A stretch of 5,849 nt of DNA. Origin: Ectothiorhodospiraceae bacterium. Lineage in GTDB: Bacteria; Pseudomonadota; Gammaproteobacteria; Thiohalomonadales; Thiohalomonadaceae. Below, in pieces: positions 1 through 5,242 of the stretch (position 1 is the first letter of the stretch; every line of letters begins with the position of its first letter). The notes below the pieces were generated by a model. The model was not told the origin of the DNA. It saw only the letters and a list, made by a program, of their open reading frames with translations, and did no database searches. Both the position numbers and the translations under genes were made by a program. Location of the stretch: positions 1-5,849 of the forward strand of contig SLDE01000032.1 of the NCBI GenBank assembly GCA_007125455.1, written 5' to 3'.

Positions 1-135
1 GAGTTTCTCTTTGTTCTTCGGATGGAATACGTAGACATAGGCCCAGACCATGAGCAGGAAGATGACCACTGTCACGATCAAGCCGATCCAGTCGTTTACG
101 GTCATCGCTGCCCAATCAGTCTTGAAATAATCCAT
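1..135 (-). CDS. ccoQ: CcoQ/FixQ, small subunit of cbb3-type cytochrome c oxidase (3' end outside window)
   Basis: The first 45 codons of a short membrane protein are visible, starting MDYFKTDWAAMTVNDWIG. One hydrophobic helix (about residues 17-36, rich in I, V, L, F) is followed by a positive tail beginning HPKNKEKL. A single helix plus charged tail is the CcoQ/FixQ pattern; in the family this subunit stabilises association of CcoP with the CcoNO core in the inner membrane. The ATG at 133-135 lies 4 nt past the ccoO stop, so translation is probably coupled; no strong ribosome site is seen. An internal ATG (residue 11) is a possible alternative start. The gene runs off the left edge, and ccoP would be expected next. 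Identity rests on the helix pattern and on its place after ccoNO. Confidence 0.88.
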   Translation of the reverse strand, partial: MDYFKTDWAAMTVNDWIGLIVTVVIFLLMVWAYVYVFHPKNKEKL

Positions 136-139
136 GGGA

Positions 140-877
140 TTAATTCCGGTAGTCCTTGTCTTCGAAACGCACCATGGTGCCCAACACCTGCAGGTAGGCA
201 ATCATGGCGTCCATCTCGGTCTTGCCCTGCAGCTCACCAGAGGCAGCAGCGATATCGGCCTCGGTGTACGGGACACCGACGGTCTTCAACGCACGCAGCG
301 AACGGGCAATACGACCGGCATTGGCCGGGGTATTGTCGAACCACGGGTAGTTGGGCATTACCGATTCGGGAACAACGGCGCGGGCATCACGGAAGTGCAG
401 GCGATGCCACTCGTCGGAGTACTTGCCACCGACACGTGCCAGATCCGGGCCAGTACGCTTGGAACCCCACTGGAAGGTGTGGTCGTACATGGACTCGGAG
501 GCCAGTGAGTAGTGACCATAACGCTCGAACTCGTCACGGAACGGACGGATCATCTGGGAGTGGCAGGCATAGCAGCCCTCGCGGATGTAGATCTCGCGTC
601 CAGCCAGCTCCAGCGCGGTGTAGGGACGAATCCCGTCACCGGCACTCCAGCCTCCGGTTGCAACAATCTCACCCAGCGGGGTGTTTTTCTGATCAGCCCC
701 ACGTTCCCAGACAATCTCGGGATGTTGGTTGTGCTCCATGGTTTCGTCCAGGTAGAACAGCGGGACGATTTCCACCAGACCACCAACCGAAAGCAGAATC
801 AGGAGCATGAACAGCATCCCCATGACGCTACGTTCAATCTTGTCCTGGAGCTTGGTCGAATGAATTTGATCGGCCAT
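140..877 (-). CDS. ccoO: CcoO/FixO, membrane-anchored monohaem c subunit of cbb3 oxidase
   Basis: This 245-residue protein carries electrons from the dihaem subunit CcoP to the CcoN core. An N-terminal anchor helix (about residues 18-40, ending GGLVEIVPLFYLD) places the rest in the periplasm. The haem c site is C102-Y-A-C105-H106 in the context YIREGCYACHSQMIRPFR, typical of CcoO. The likely distal ligand is M174 in ESVMPNYPW. Other family blocks are WGSKRTGPDLARVGGKYSDEWH (about 137-158) and KTEMDAMIAYLQVLG near the C-terminus. Compared with my memory of the roughly 203-residue Pseudomonas stutzeri CcoO, the stretch between the anchor and GIRPYTALEL (about 47-82) is some 30 residues longer. 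The ATG has an AAGGAGAG ribosome site at 885-892, 7 nt upstream. The gene lies 19 nt after ccoN and is surely in the same operon. Confidence 0.97.
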   Translation of the reverse strand: MADQIHSTKLQDKIERSVMGMLFMLLILLSVGGLVEIVPLFYLDETMEHNQHPEIVWERGADQKNTPLGEIVATGGWSAGDGIRPYTALELAGREIYIREGCYACHSQMIRPFRDEFERYGHYSLASESMYDHTFQWGSKRTGPDLARVGGKYSDEWHRLHFRDARAVVPESVMPNYPWFDNTPANAGRIARSLRALKTVGVPYTEADIAAASGELQGKTEMDAMIAYLQVLGTMVRFEDKDYRN

Positions 878-896
878 TGTTTATCTCTCCTTCTTC

Positions 897-2321
897 TTAT
901 GCGTTAGCAGTGGCAGTACTGACCGCACGACGGGCATTGGCCTGTCGAATAGTCATCACCACGTTAAAGAGCATGATGGCACCGCCGGCCCAGAAGATCA
1001 GACCACCGATAGCACGCATCGCGTAGAAGGGATGCATCGCGGCAACAGACTCTACGAAGGTGTAGGTCAGGGTGCCGAACTCATCATAATCACGCCACAT
1101 CAGGCCCTGCATAATACCGGATACCCACATGGAGACGATGTAGACCACCGTACCAATGGTGGCGAGCCAGAAGTGTAGATTCACCAACTTGGCAGACCAC
1201 ATCTCGGTACTCCAGAGCTTCATGACCATGTGGTACAGCGCACCGGCGGCAACCATCGCAACCCAACCCAGGGCACCGGAATGTACGTGACCTACGGTCC
1301 AGTCGGTGTAGTGGGAGAGAGCATTAACGGTCTTCACGGACATGACCGGGCCTTCGAAGGTGGACATGGCGTAGAAGGCCAACGACATAATCAGGAAGCG
1401 CAGGACATAGTCATCACGCAGCTTGTCCCAGGCACCGGAGAGGGTCATCATCCCGTTGATGGCACCACCCCAGGAAGGAATGATCATCGCCAGGGAGACG
1501 GCGGCACCGAGGGAGCCGGTCCAGTCAGGCAGTGCGGTGTACTGCAGGTGATGCGCACCCAACCAGACGTAACCGAAGGTCAGCGCCCAGAAGTGGATGA
1601 CCGACAGACGGTAGGAGAAGATCGGGCGGTTGGCCTGCTTTGGTACGAAGTAGTACATGATACCCAGGAAGCCGGCGGTCAGGTAGAAGCCTACCGCGTT
1701 ATGACCGTACCACCACTGGATCATCGCATCCTGTACCCCGGAGAAGACGGAGAAGCTGTGCCACATGGTAACCGGGATGGCCAGGGAGTTGACCACGTGC
1801 AGGTAGGTGATCATCACCATCATCGCCATGAAGAACCAGTTGGAGACATAGATATGGCTGGTCTTGCGGTTGGCAACGGTCATGAAGAAGTTGAAGCTGT
1901 AAGCCAGCCAGACCACGGCGATCAGGATATCGATCGGCCAGGCCAGTTCGGCATACTCCTTACCCTGGGTGATCCCCAGCGGCAGGGTAATTACCGCACC
2001 CAGGATGATCAGGTTCCAACCCCAGAAGGTGAACCAGGCCATCTTGTTACTCCACAGCCGTACCCCACAGGTACGCTGCACCGAGTAATAAGCGGTTGCC
2101 ATCAGGACACTACCCCCAAAGGCGAAAATCACCGCATTGGTATGCAGTGGGCGCAGACGACCGAAAGTCAGCTCGGCAATGTCGAAGTTCAATGCTGGCC
2201 AGGCCAGCTGTGCGGCGATAATGACCCCAACGAGGGTCCCGATCACCAGGTAGACGACCGCCATGATACTGAACCATCGGACGACGTCGAAGTCATACTT
2301 CTCTACTTGTGTCGTTTCCAC
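897..2321 (-). CDS. ccoN: CcoN/FixN, catalytic subunit I of cbb3-type cytochrome c oxidase
   Basis: This 474-residue, highly hydrophobic protein (about 12 membrane helices) is the haem-copper core that reduces oxygen to water and pumps protons. All expected ligands are visible and fall on the numbers I recall for the P. stutzeri enzyme: H60 (RPLHTN) and H347 for low-spin haem b, H345 (VGHVHSG) for haem b3, and H207 (WYGHNAVGF), H257 and H258 (GAHHLQY) for CuB. Y251 is the tyrosine that cross-links to H207 in cbb3 enzymes, and E323 (STFEGPVMS) is the conserved glutamate near the active site. The start is GTG, chosen because an AAAGGAG ribosome site lies 7 nt upstream and because it gives the usual N-terminus before KYDFDVVRWFS. 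It is first in the operon, with ccoO 19 nt downstream. High-affinity oxidases of this type are normally induced at low oxygen, which fits the fnr gene upstream. Confidence 0.98.
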   Translation of the reverse strand: METTQVEKYDFDVVRWFSIMAVVYLVIGTLVGVIIAAQLAWPALNFDIAELTFGRLRPLHTNAVIFAFGGSVLMATAYYSVQRTCGVRLWSNKMAWFTFWGWNLIILGAVITLPLGITQGKEYAELAWPIDILIAVVWLAYSFNFFMTVANRKTSHIYVSNWFFMAMMVMITYLHVVNSLAIPVTMWHSFSVFSGVQDAMIQWWYGHNAVGFYLTAGFLGIMYYFVPKQANRPIFSYRLSVIHFWALTFGYVWLGAHHLQYTALPDWTGSLGAAVSLAMIIPSWGGAINGMMTLSGAWDKLRDDYVLRFLIMSLAFYAMSTFEGPVMSVKTVNALSHYTDWTVGHVHSGALGWVAMVAAGALYHMVMKLWSTEMWSAKLVNLHFWLATIGTVVYIVSMWVSGIMQGLMWRDYDEFGTLTYTFVESVAAMHPFYAMRAIGGLIFWAGGAIMLFNVVMTIRQANARRAVSTATANA

Positions 2322-2328
2322 CAGTAGT

Positions 2329-2335
2329 CTCCTTT
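2329..2335 (-). promoter_or_regulatory. Ribosome binding site that fixes the GTG start of ccoN
   Basis: On the minus strand AAAGGAG is followed by 7 nt and then GTG at 2319-2321. An ATG at 2338-2340 lies upstream of this site and out of frame with ccoN, so it cannot be the ccoN start. The Shine-Dalgarno match and spacing make the GTG the clear choice. Confidence 0.85.
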
Positions 2336-2362
2336 GTCATTGTTACGTTGTGTTGTTACCAA

Positions 2363-2391
2363 ATCAGATGCCCACGGGCCCACACCGTCAA
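2363..2391 (-). promoter_or_regulatory. Candidate sigma70 promoter for ccoNOQ
   Basis: Read on the minus strand, TTGACG (2386-2391, 5 of 6 to the -35 consensus) is separated by exactly 17 nt from TCTGAT (2363-2368, 4 of 6 to the -10 consensus). Transcription would start near 2356, giving a leader of about 35 nt before the ccoN GTG. No FNR box sits at -41.5 of this promoter, so it could be an oxygen-independent promoter or could be chance. Assignment is by pattern only. Confidence 0.4.
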
Positions 2392-2571
2392 GGTGGCAGG
2401 CAACAGAGCAGAGGTATCATTAGCCCCGTCATAAAACTGGATGTCTTGATACGATTTTGCTGATCGCTTGCCCCCCTCACCGCTTCATCTGTTCTACCCG
2501 CTGGGCATGGTTCTGGTGAACACACACCCCCCGAAGTTGCGTTTCAAGCAATTTGGGGACTCCCTGGCTAA

Positions 2572-2587
2572 CCCGGCCATGGCCGGG
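2572..2587. repeat. Perfect 16-bp GC-rich palindrome
   Basis: CCCGGCCATGGCCGGG reads the same on both strands. It has no loop as DNA, and no run of T follows on either strand, so it is not an intrinsic terminator. It could be a binding site for a dimeric protein or a weak RNA stem in the ccoN leader. No function can be assigned from the sequence alone. Confidence 0.6.
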
Positions 2588-2652
2588 ATGAAACGACAGC
2601 GCCTTGATTTTTAAAGGTTTGCCTCAAGATAAAGGGATAAACCTATAAAAAC

Positions 2653-2678
2653 AGTTAACTATTTTTTTGTGGTTAACT
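2653..2678. repeat. AT-rich inverted repeat AGTTAAC/GTTAACT
   Basis: Seven-base arms AGTTAAC (2653-2659) and GTTAACT (2672-2678) flank a 12-nt loop that is mostly T on the plus strand. On the minus strand the second arm is followed by GTTTTTAT, which resembles a weak terminator tail, but the stem is AT-rich. Each arm contains the palindrome GTTAAC, so it could equally be a paired protein binding site. Confidence 0.5.
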
Positions 2679-2693
2679 CGCGTTGCCGAATAG

Positions 2694-2713
2694 AAAAGCC
2701 CCCAAATGCTTTT
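2694..2713. terminator. Short hairpin with A- and T-rich arms, possible weak terminator
   Basis: AAAAGC (2694-2699) pairs with GCTTTT (2708-2713) around an 8-nt loop. The stem has only two GC pairs, so as a terminator it would be weak. It lies about 120 nt beyond the fnr stop codon and just downstream of a possible FNR-driven start near 2721, so it may shape transcripts from either source. This is inference from symmetry only. Confidence 0.25.
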
Positions 2714-2756
2714 AGTAAACGTCTCGAATGGTAGACGAAAAGACGATACCAGAACA

Positions 2757-2770
2757 TTGATCAATGTCAA
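2757..2770. promoter_or_regulatory. FNR/ANR box
   Basis: TTGATCAATGTCAA matches the Fnr/Anr consensus TTGAT-N4-ATCAA with one difference (GTCAA in the second half, a variant common in Anr/Dnr-type sites). It overlaps a perfect 14-bp palindrome, ACATTGATCAATGT (2754-2767). It lies 63 bp past the fnr stop and about 436 bp upstream of the ccoN start. On the minus strand a TACCAT (2728-2733) would put the box near -42. On the plus strand TTTTAT (2792-2797) would put it near -40. The encoded Fnr has the E..SR residues that recognise this half-site, so it is the likely binder. Confidence 0.7.
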
Positions 2771-2773
2771 TTT

Positions 2774-2791
2774 GCGTGGCATTTGCCACAC
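2774..2791. terminator. Hairpin just past fnr, possible transcript end
   Basis: A stem-loop with core arms GTGGC/GCCAC around a 4-nt loop lies about 43 nt after the fnr stop. On the minus strand the stem extends to 7 pairs with one G-U wobble, but no U run follows, so it is not a standard intrinsic terminator for fnr and might only protect the 3' end. On the plus strand a TTTTATTT tract (2792-2799) follows, which would suit termination of a rightward transcript. Confidence 0.35.
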
Positions 2792-2833
2792 TTTTATTTC
2801 ACTGCACTGCGATCTGCCACACCGCAGCGGGGG

Positions 2834-3616
2834 CTATACCTGACCACTGCTGTAGGGCTTACCCATCGGACGTGCATTGGCAATCCCCCGCAGGCGGCCC
2901 ATATCGGCGATACGGATGTGCTTGCGTTGCACATCGAGTAGGCCCTCTTCCTGAAAGCGGGTAAACAAGCGGCTGACCGTCTCCACTGCCAGCCCAAGGT
3001 AGTTGCCGATGTCGTTGCGTGACATGCTCAGGTAGAAATCGGTCGCGGAGAAACCGCGCTGCTGATAACGGTTGGAGAGGCTCAGTAGCAGGGCGGCCAG
3101 ACGCTCCTCGGCACTCCTCTTGCCCAACAGCATCAGTAGCGATTGGTCGTGCAGGATCTCCCGGCTCATGATCTTGAGCATTTGCTGCTGCAGGCCGGGC
3201 AGGCGTGAGCTCAACTCCTCCAGCCGCTCGTAGGGGATCTCGCAAAGACTGGTGGTCTCGAGTGTTTTGGCAGCGCAGGGGTGATGCATCAGGTTGATGG
3301 CATCCAGCCCCAGCAACTCGCCCGGCAGGTGAAAGCCGGTGACCTGCTCATAGCCATCTTCGCTGGGGCTGTAGGTCTTGATCGAACCGGAGCGCACCGC
3401 ATAGATGGCCTGGAACGGCGAGCCGACATGGAATAGATGTTCTCCTCGCTTGAGGGGCTGGCGACGCTTGATAATGCCATCCAGCTCATCCAGCTCATCC
3501 GCATCGATCCCCACAGGCAGGCAGAGCTGGAACAAGCTGCAGTCGTTACAGGCGACCTTGATGCCGTCCAGGCTGACCACATTGTCGGCGGGCTTGTGCG
3601 CCGGGCGCGGATTCAT
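2834..3616 (-). CDS. fnr: Fnr/Anr-type oxygen-sensing transcription regulator (Crp/Fnr family)
   Basis: The 260-residue protein is collinear with E. coli Fnr, shifted by three residues. C23, C26 and C32 (VACNDCSLFQLC) and C125 (TTSLCEIPYE) match the four ligands (20, 23, 29, 122) of the oxygen-labile [4Fe-4S] cluster. A cyclic-nucleotide-type beta-roll spans about 35-125 (RRQPLKRGEHLF, TGFHLPGELLG). A dimerisation helix follows (about 140-165, with D157 at the E. coli D154 position). The winged helix-turn-helix ends in MSRNDIGNYLGLAVETVSRL, where E212, S215 and R216 read TTGAT half-sites. Cytoplasmic; active without oxygen, when it dimerises. The ATG at 3616 is preferred: AGGAG lies 11 nt upstream and the length fits the family. 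A longer GTG start at 3712 would add 32 residues unlike Fnr. The adjacent cco operon is a likely target. The name anr would serve equally well. Confidence 0.96.
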   Translation of the reverse strand: MNPRPAHKPADNVVSLDGIKVACNDCSLFQLCLPVGIDADELDELDGIIKRRQPLKRGEHLFHVGSPFQAIYAVRSGSIKTYSPSEDGYEQVTGFHLPGELLGLDAINLMHHPCAAKTLETTSLCEIPYERLEELSSRLPGLQQQMLKIMSREILHDQSLLMLLGKRSAEERLAALLLSLSNRYQQRGFSATDFYLSMSRNDIGNYLGLAVETVSRLFTRFQEEGLLDVQRKHIRIADMGRLRGIANARPMGKPYSSGQV

Positions 3617-3627
3617 CTTTTCGGCTA

Positions 3628-3632
3628 CTCCT
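3628..3632 (-). promoter_or_regulatory. Ribosome binding site supporting the fnr ATG at 3616
   Basis: AGGAG on the minus strand stands 11 nt before ATG at 3614-3616. The spacing is slightly long. No comparable site precedes the in-frame GTG at 3710-3712, which favours the shorter protein. Confidence 0.6.
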
Positions 3633-3656
3633 AGGGGTTCGACTGTGATGAATCCT

Positions 3657-3698
3657 CTTATATTTCCCTCCCCTGCGCAACAGATTGATGCGATTAAC
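3657..3698 (-). promoter_or_regulatory. Candidate fnr promoter with a half-conserved FNR site
   Basis: On the minus strand TATAAG (3657-3662) is a reasonable -10 element and would start transcription near 3650, about 34 nt before the fnr ATG. Upstream, GTTAA-TCGC-ATCAA (3685-3698) has one perfect FNR half-site and one poor one. Its centre falls at -41.5 of that start, the usual position in Fnr-activated promoters. No good -35 is visible. The idea of autoregulation is inference from spacing and one half-site. Confidence 0.3.
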
Positions 3699-3791
3699 CG
3701 GCACTGGCGCACAGCGTGAGGTTCCCCCCCCGGCCTGCTGGGTGTATCCTATGCGGCCATTTGTCAGAATAACCGCTCGGCGAGGAATCTC

Positions 3792-4385
3792 ATGGCGTCA
3801 CGCACGGCCAAGGTAAACCGCGACACCCTGGAGACCCAGGTAACGGCCGCCATCGATCTGGATGGCTCCGGCAAGGGCTGCTTCGACACCGGGGTCCCCT
3901 TTCTGGAACACATGCTCGATCAGGTGGCCCGCCATGGGCTGATCGACCTTGATGTCCAGGCCAAGGGGGATCTGCATATCGACGCCCACCACACCGTGGA
4001 GGATATCGGCATCACCCTCGGCCAGGCCTTTGCCCAGGCGGTGGGTGACAAAAAGGGGATCCGCCGCTACGGCCACGCCTATGTGCCGCTGGATGAGTCC
4101 CTCTCACGCGTGGTGATCGATTTTTCCGGTCGTCCCGGCCTGGAATACCACGCCGATTATCCGCGTGCGCGGATCGGTGATTTCGACGTGGACCTGCTAC
4201 AAGAGTTCTTCCAGGGCTTCGTCAACCACGCCCAGGTCACCCTGCACATCGACTGCCTGCGTGGCAAGAACGCCCACCATATCGCCGAGACCATCTTCAA
4301 GGCCTTTGGCCGCGCGCTGCGCATGGCGCTCGAGGACGACCCACGCATGCAAGGGATCACCCCATCCACCAAGGGTAGCCTGTAG
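3792..4385 (+). CDS. hisB: Imidazoleglycerol-phosphate dehydratase
   Basis: This 197-residue enzyme catalyses the sixth step of histidine synthesis, removing water from imidazole glycerol phosphate to give imidazole acetol phosphate in the cytoplasm. The two metal-binding repeats are intact: D64-A-H-H-T-V-E-D71 and K159-N-A-H-H-I-A-E166. F37-L-E-H40-M, D101-E102 and H146 are also in place. The C-terminus ends PSTKGSL as usual. The length is that of the stand-alone enzyme; the N-terminal phosphatase fused to HisB in enteric bacteria is absent, so histidinol-phosphate phosphatase must be encoded elsewhere. The ATG has GAGGA 5 nt upstream (3782-3786). hisH follows after 12 nt, so the two are co-transcribed. 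The gene is divergent from fnr. Confidence 0.98.
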   Translation: MASRTAKVNRDTLETQVTAAIDLDGSGKGCFDTGVPFLEHMLDQVARHGLIDLDVQAKGDLHIDAHHTVEDIGITLGQAFAQAVGDKKGIRRYGHAYVPLDESLSRVVIDFSGRPGLEYHADYPRARIGDFDVDLLQEFFQGFVNHAQVTLHIDCLRGKNAHHIAETIFKAFGRALRMALEDDPRMQGITPSTKGSL

Positions 4386-4397
4386 GCGGGTGCACAG

Positions 4398-5039
4398 ATG
4401 AATACCGTAGCAGTCATCGATTACGGCATGGGCAACCTGCACTCGGTAGCCAAGGCGCTGGAACACGCCGGGCGAGCGAAGGTCGTTGTCAGCCATGACC
4501 CGGCCACCATCCTCGCCGCCGACCGGGTGGTGCTGCCGGGCGTGGGCGCGATCCGCGACTGTATCGCCGAGATCCGCCGCCTCGGGCTGGAAGAGGTGAT
4601 CCGCGAGGCCGCCAGCAATAAGCCCTTTCTTGGGGTCTGCGTGGGCATGCAGGCCCTGATGGACCACAGTGAAGAGAACGGCGGCACCGCCTGTCTCGGC
4701 CTACTGCCCGGCCAGGTCAACTTCTTTGGTGAAGATCTGCATGATCCGGCCAGCGGCAGCCCACTCAAGGTACCCCACATGGGCTGGAACCAGGTGCACC
4801 AGGAACAAAACCACCCACTGTGGGCCGGGATCCCCCAGGATGCCCGCTTCTACTTTGTACACAGCTATTATGTTAGCCCGGCCGATCCCGCCCTGCTGGC
4901 TGCCAGCAGCGAACACGGGGTGCGCATCGCCGCCGCCGTGGCGCGCGAAAACATCTTTGCCGCCCAGTTCCACCCGGAGAAGAGCCAGCACGCCGGGCTG
5001 CAACTTTACGACAACTTTCTACAATGGGACGGTAGCTAA
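4398..5039 (+). CDS. hisH: Imidazole glycerol phosphate synthase, glutaminase subunit
   Basis: This 213-residue class I (triad) glutamine amidotransferase releases ammonia from glutamine and channels it to HisF, which makes imidazole glycerol phosphate and AICAR. The triad is visible as C81 (FLGVCVGMQ), H192 and E194 (AAQFHPEKSQ). The glycine-rich oxyanion strand is P47-G-V-G50. Other family blocks are IDYGMGNLHSV at the N-terminus, PHMGWN (126-131) and FYFVHSYYV (151-159). The common family motif is GICLGMQ; here it reads GVCVGMQ, a conservative variant. Length is normal. The ribosome site is weak (GGCGGG about 9 nt before the ATG), which suggests coupling to hisB 12 nt upstream. Its partner hisF is expected after hisA, beyond the window. 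Unlike the hisB-hisH junction, the gap to hisA is 203 bp. Confidence 0.98.
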   Translation: MNTVAVIDYGMGNLHSVAKALEHAGRAKVVVSHDPATILAADRVVLPGVGAIRDCIAEIRRLGLEEVIREAASNKPFLGVCVGMQALMDHSEENGGTACLGLLPGQVNFFGEDLHDPASGSPLKVPHMGWNQVHQEQNHPLWAGIPQDARFYFVHSYYVSPADPALLAASSEHGVRIAAAVARENIFAAQFHPEKSQHAGLQLYDNFLQWDGS

Positions 5040-5044
5040 CCCGA

Positions 5045-5203
5045 ATGTGTCATGAATCTCATGCGATGATCGCGCAGGATATTGATTGCCCAGTGCATTT
5101 TCTGAGGGAGCGGTGTCGTTACTCATACACCCGACTGAAGGAAATATGCTGGGCAATCAAGAGGCCAGCGAGGGCGCGTGCAATTTATGACACAATCGGA
5201 TAA
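5045..5203 (+). CDS. Possible 52-residue small ORF between hisH and hisA, unrecognised
   Basis: An open frame runs from ATG at 5045 to TAA at 5201-5203, with a second ATG at 5066. It begins MCHESHAMIAQDIDCPVH and has a basic C-terminal half (RPARARA). It contains four cysteines, no membrane helix and no family I recognise. There is no Shine-Dalgarno site, its codons look unlike the neighbouring his genes, and it spans the inverted repeat at 5082-5160. An open frame of this size is not improbable by chance, so I list it only as a weak candidate. Confidence 0.12.
   Translation: MCHESHAMIAQDIDCPVHFLRERCRYSYTRLKEICWAIKRPARARAIYDTIG
5082..5160. repeat. 79-bp palindromic element with 12-bp perfect terminal inverted repeats
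   Basis: TTGATTGCCCAG (5082-5093) is the exact reverse complement of CTGGGCAATCAA (5149-5160). Inward, pairing continues with small bulges (CAT at 5096-5098 with ATG at 5146-5148; TTTC at 5099-5102 with GAAA at 5141-5144). A second small stem, GGTGT (5112-5116) with ACACC (5127-5131), sits in the 38-nt loop. No T run follows, so it is not an intrinsic terminator. It occupies an otherwise wide gap in a compact his cluster. It could be a miniature mobile or REP-like element, or an RNA structure between hisH and hisA. I see no target-site duplication. Confidence 0.65.
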
Positions 5204-5242
5204 TAAGGCCCGTACCGGTAAACGCGAAGAGGAACCGCCAGC

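Larger units (their letters stand above)
2322..2833. other. Long intergenic region between fnr and ccoN
   Basis: I find no convincing gene in these 512 bp. The longest minus-strand reading frames beginning with ATG are about 28 codons (2580 down to 2494) and 14 codons, and neither has a ribosome site. The part near ccoN holds the candidate promoter and ribosome site. The middle (about 2590-2760) is visibly richer in A and T than the flanking genes and contains several inverted repeats. The part near fnr holds an FNR box and a short hairpin. The length is more than a simple promoter needs and leaves room for a long leader or a small RNA. Confidence 0.7.
3617..3791. other. Divergent promoter region between fnr and hisB
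   Basis: These 175 bp must carry the leftward fnr promoter and the rightward promoter of the his genes, if hisB is first in its unit. For his, a TATCCT (3745-3750) about 40 bp before the hisB start is a possible -10, but I see no acceptable -35. A C run (3724-3731) lies between. There is no sign of a histidine-rich leader peptide or attenuator, unlike the E. coli his leader. Confidence 0.5.
5040..5242. other. hisH-hisA intergenic gap
   Basis: This 203-bp gap contrasts with the 12 bp between hisB and hisH. Besides the long inverted repeat it holds a small palindrome GCGAT-G-ATCGC (5063-5073) and, near the end, the hisA ribosome site. A GATAAT (5199-5204) could serve as a -10 element, but the hexamer 17 nt upstream is a poor -35, so I do not call a hisA promoter. 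Confidence 0.5.

Noticed and set aside
22..810. 262-codon open frame on the plus strand opposite ccoQ and ccoO
   Set aside because: Its translation is rich in Arg, Ser and Pro without recognisable motifs, and the opposite strand holds a clear CcoO with its haem site.
1230..2327. 365-codon open frame on the plus strand opposite ccoN
   Set aside because: It is antisense to a fully conserved ccoN, has a low-complexity, His/Gly/Asp-rich translation with no domain, and is explained by ccoN codon bias.
2293..2340. 15-codon frame from ATG at 2338-2340 overlapping the ccoN start
   Set aside because: No ribosome site precedes it; it merely contains the ccoN Shine-Dalgarno sequence, and nothing marks it as a leader peptide.
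2494..2580. 28-codon minus-strand frame in the fnr-ccoN gap
   Set aside because: Its ATG lies in the middle of the 16-bp palindrome without a ribosome site, and the translation shows no recognisable feature.
2775..2789. GG-N10-GC spacing on the minus strand resembling a sigma54 promoter
   Set aside because: The -12 part lacks the TT of the TTGC consensus, and the match comes from the arms of a hairpin, so it is probably coincidence.
3617..3712. N-terminal extension of Fnr from a GTG at 3710-3712
   Set aside because: It has no ribosome site, the extra 32 residues do not resemble Fnr, and the ATG at 3616 gives a normal family length.
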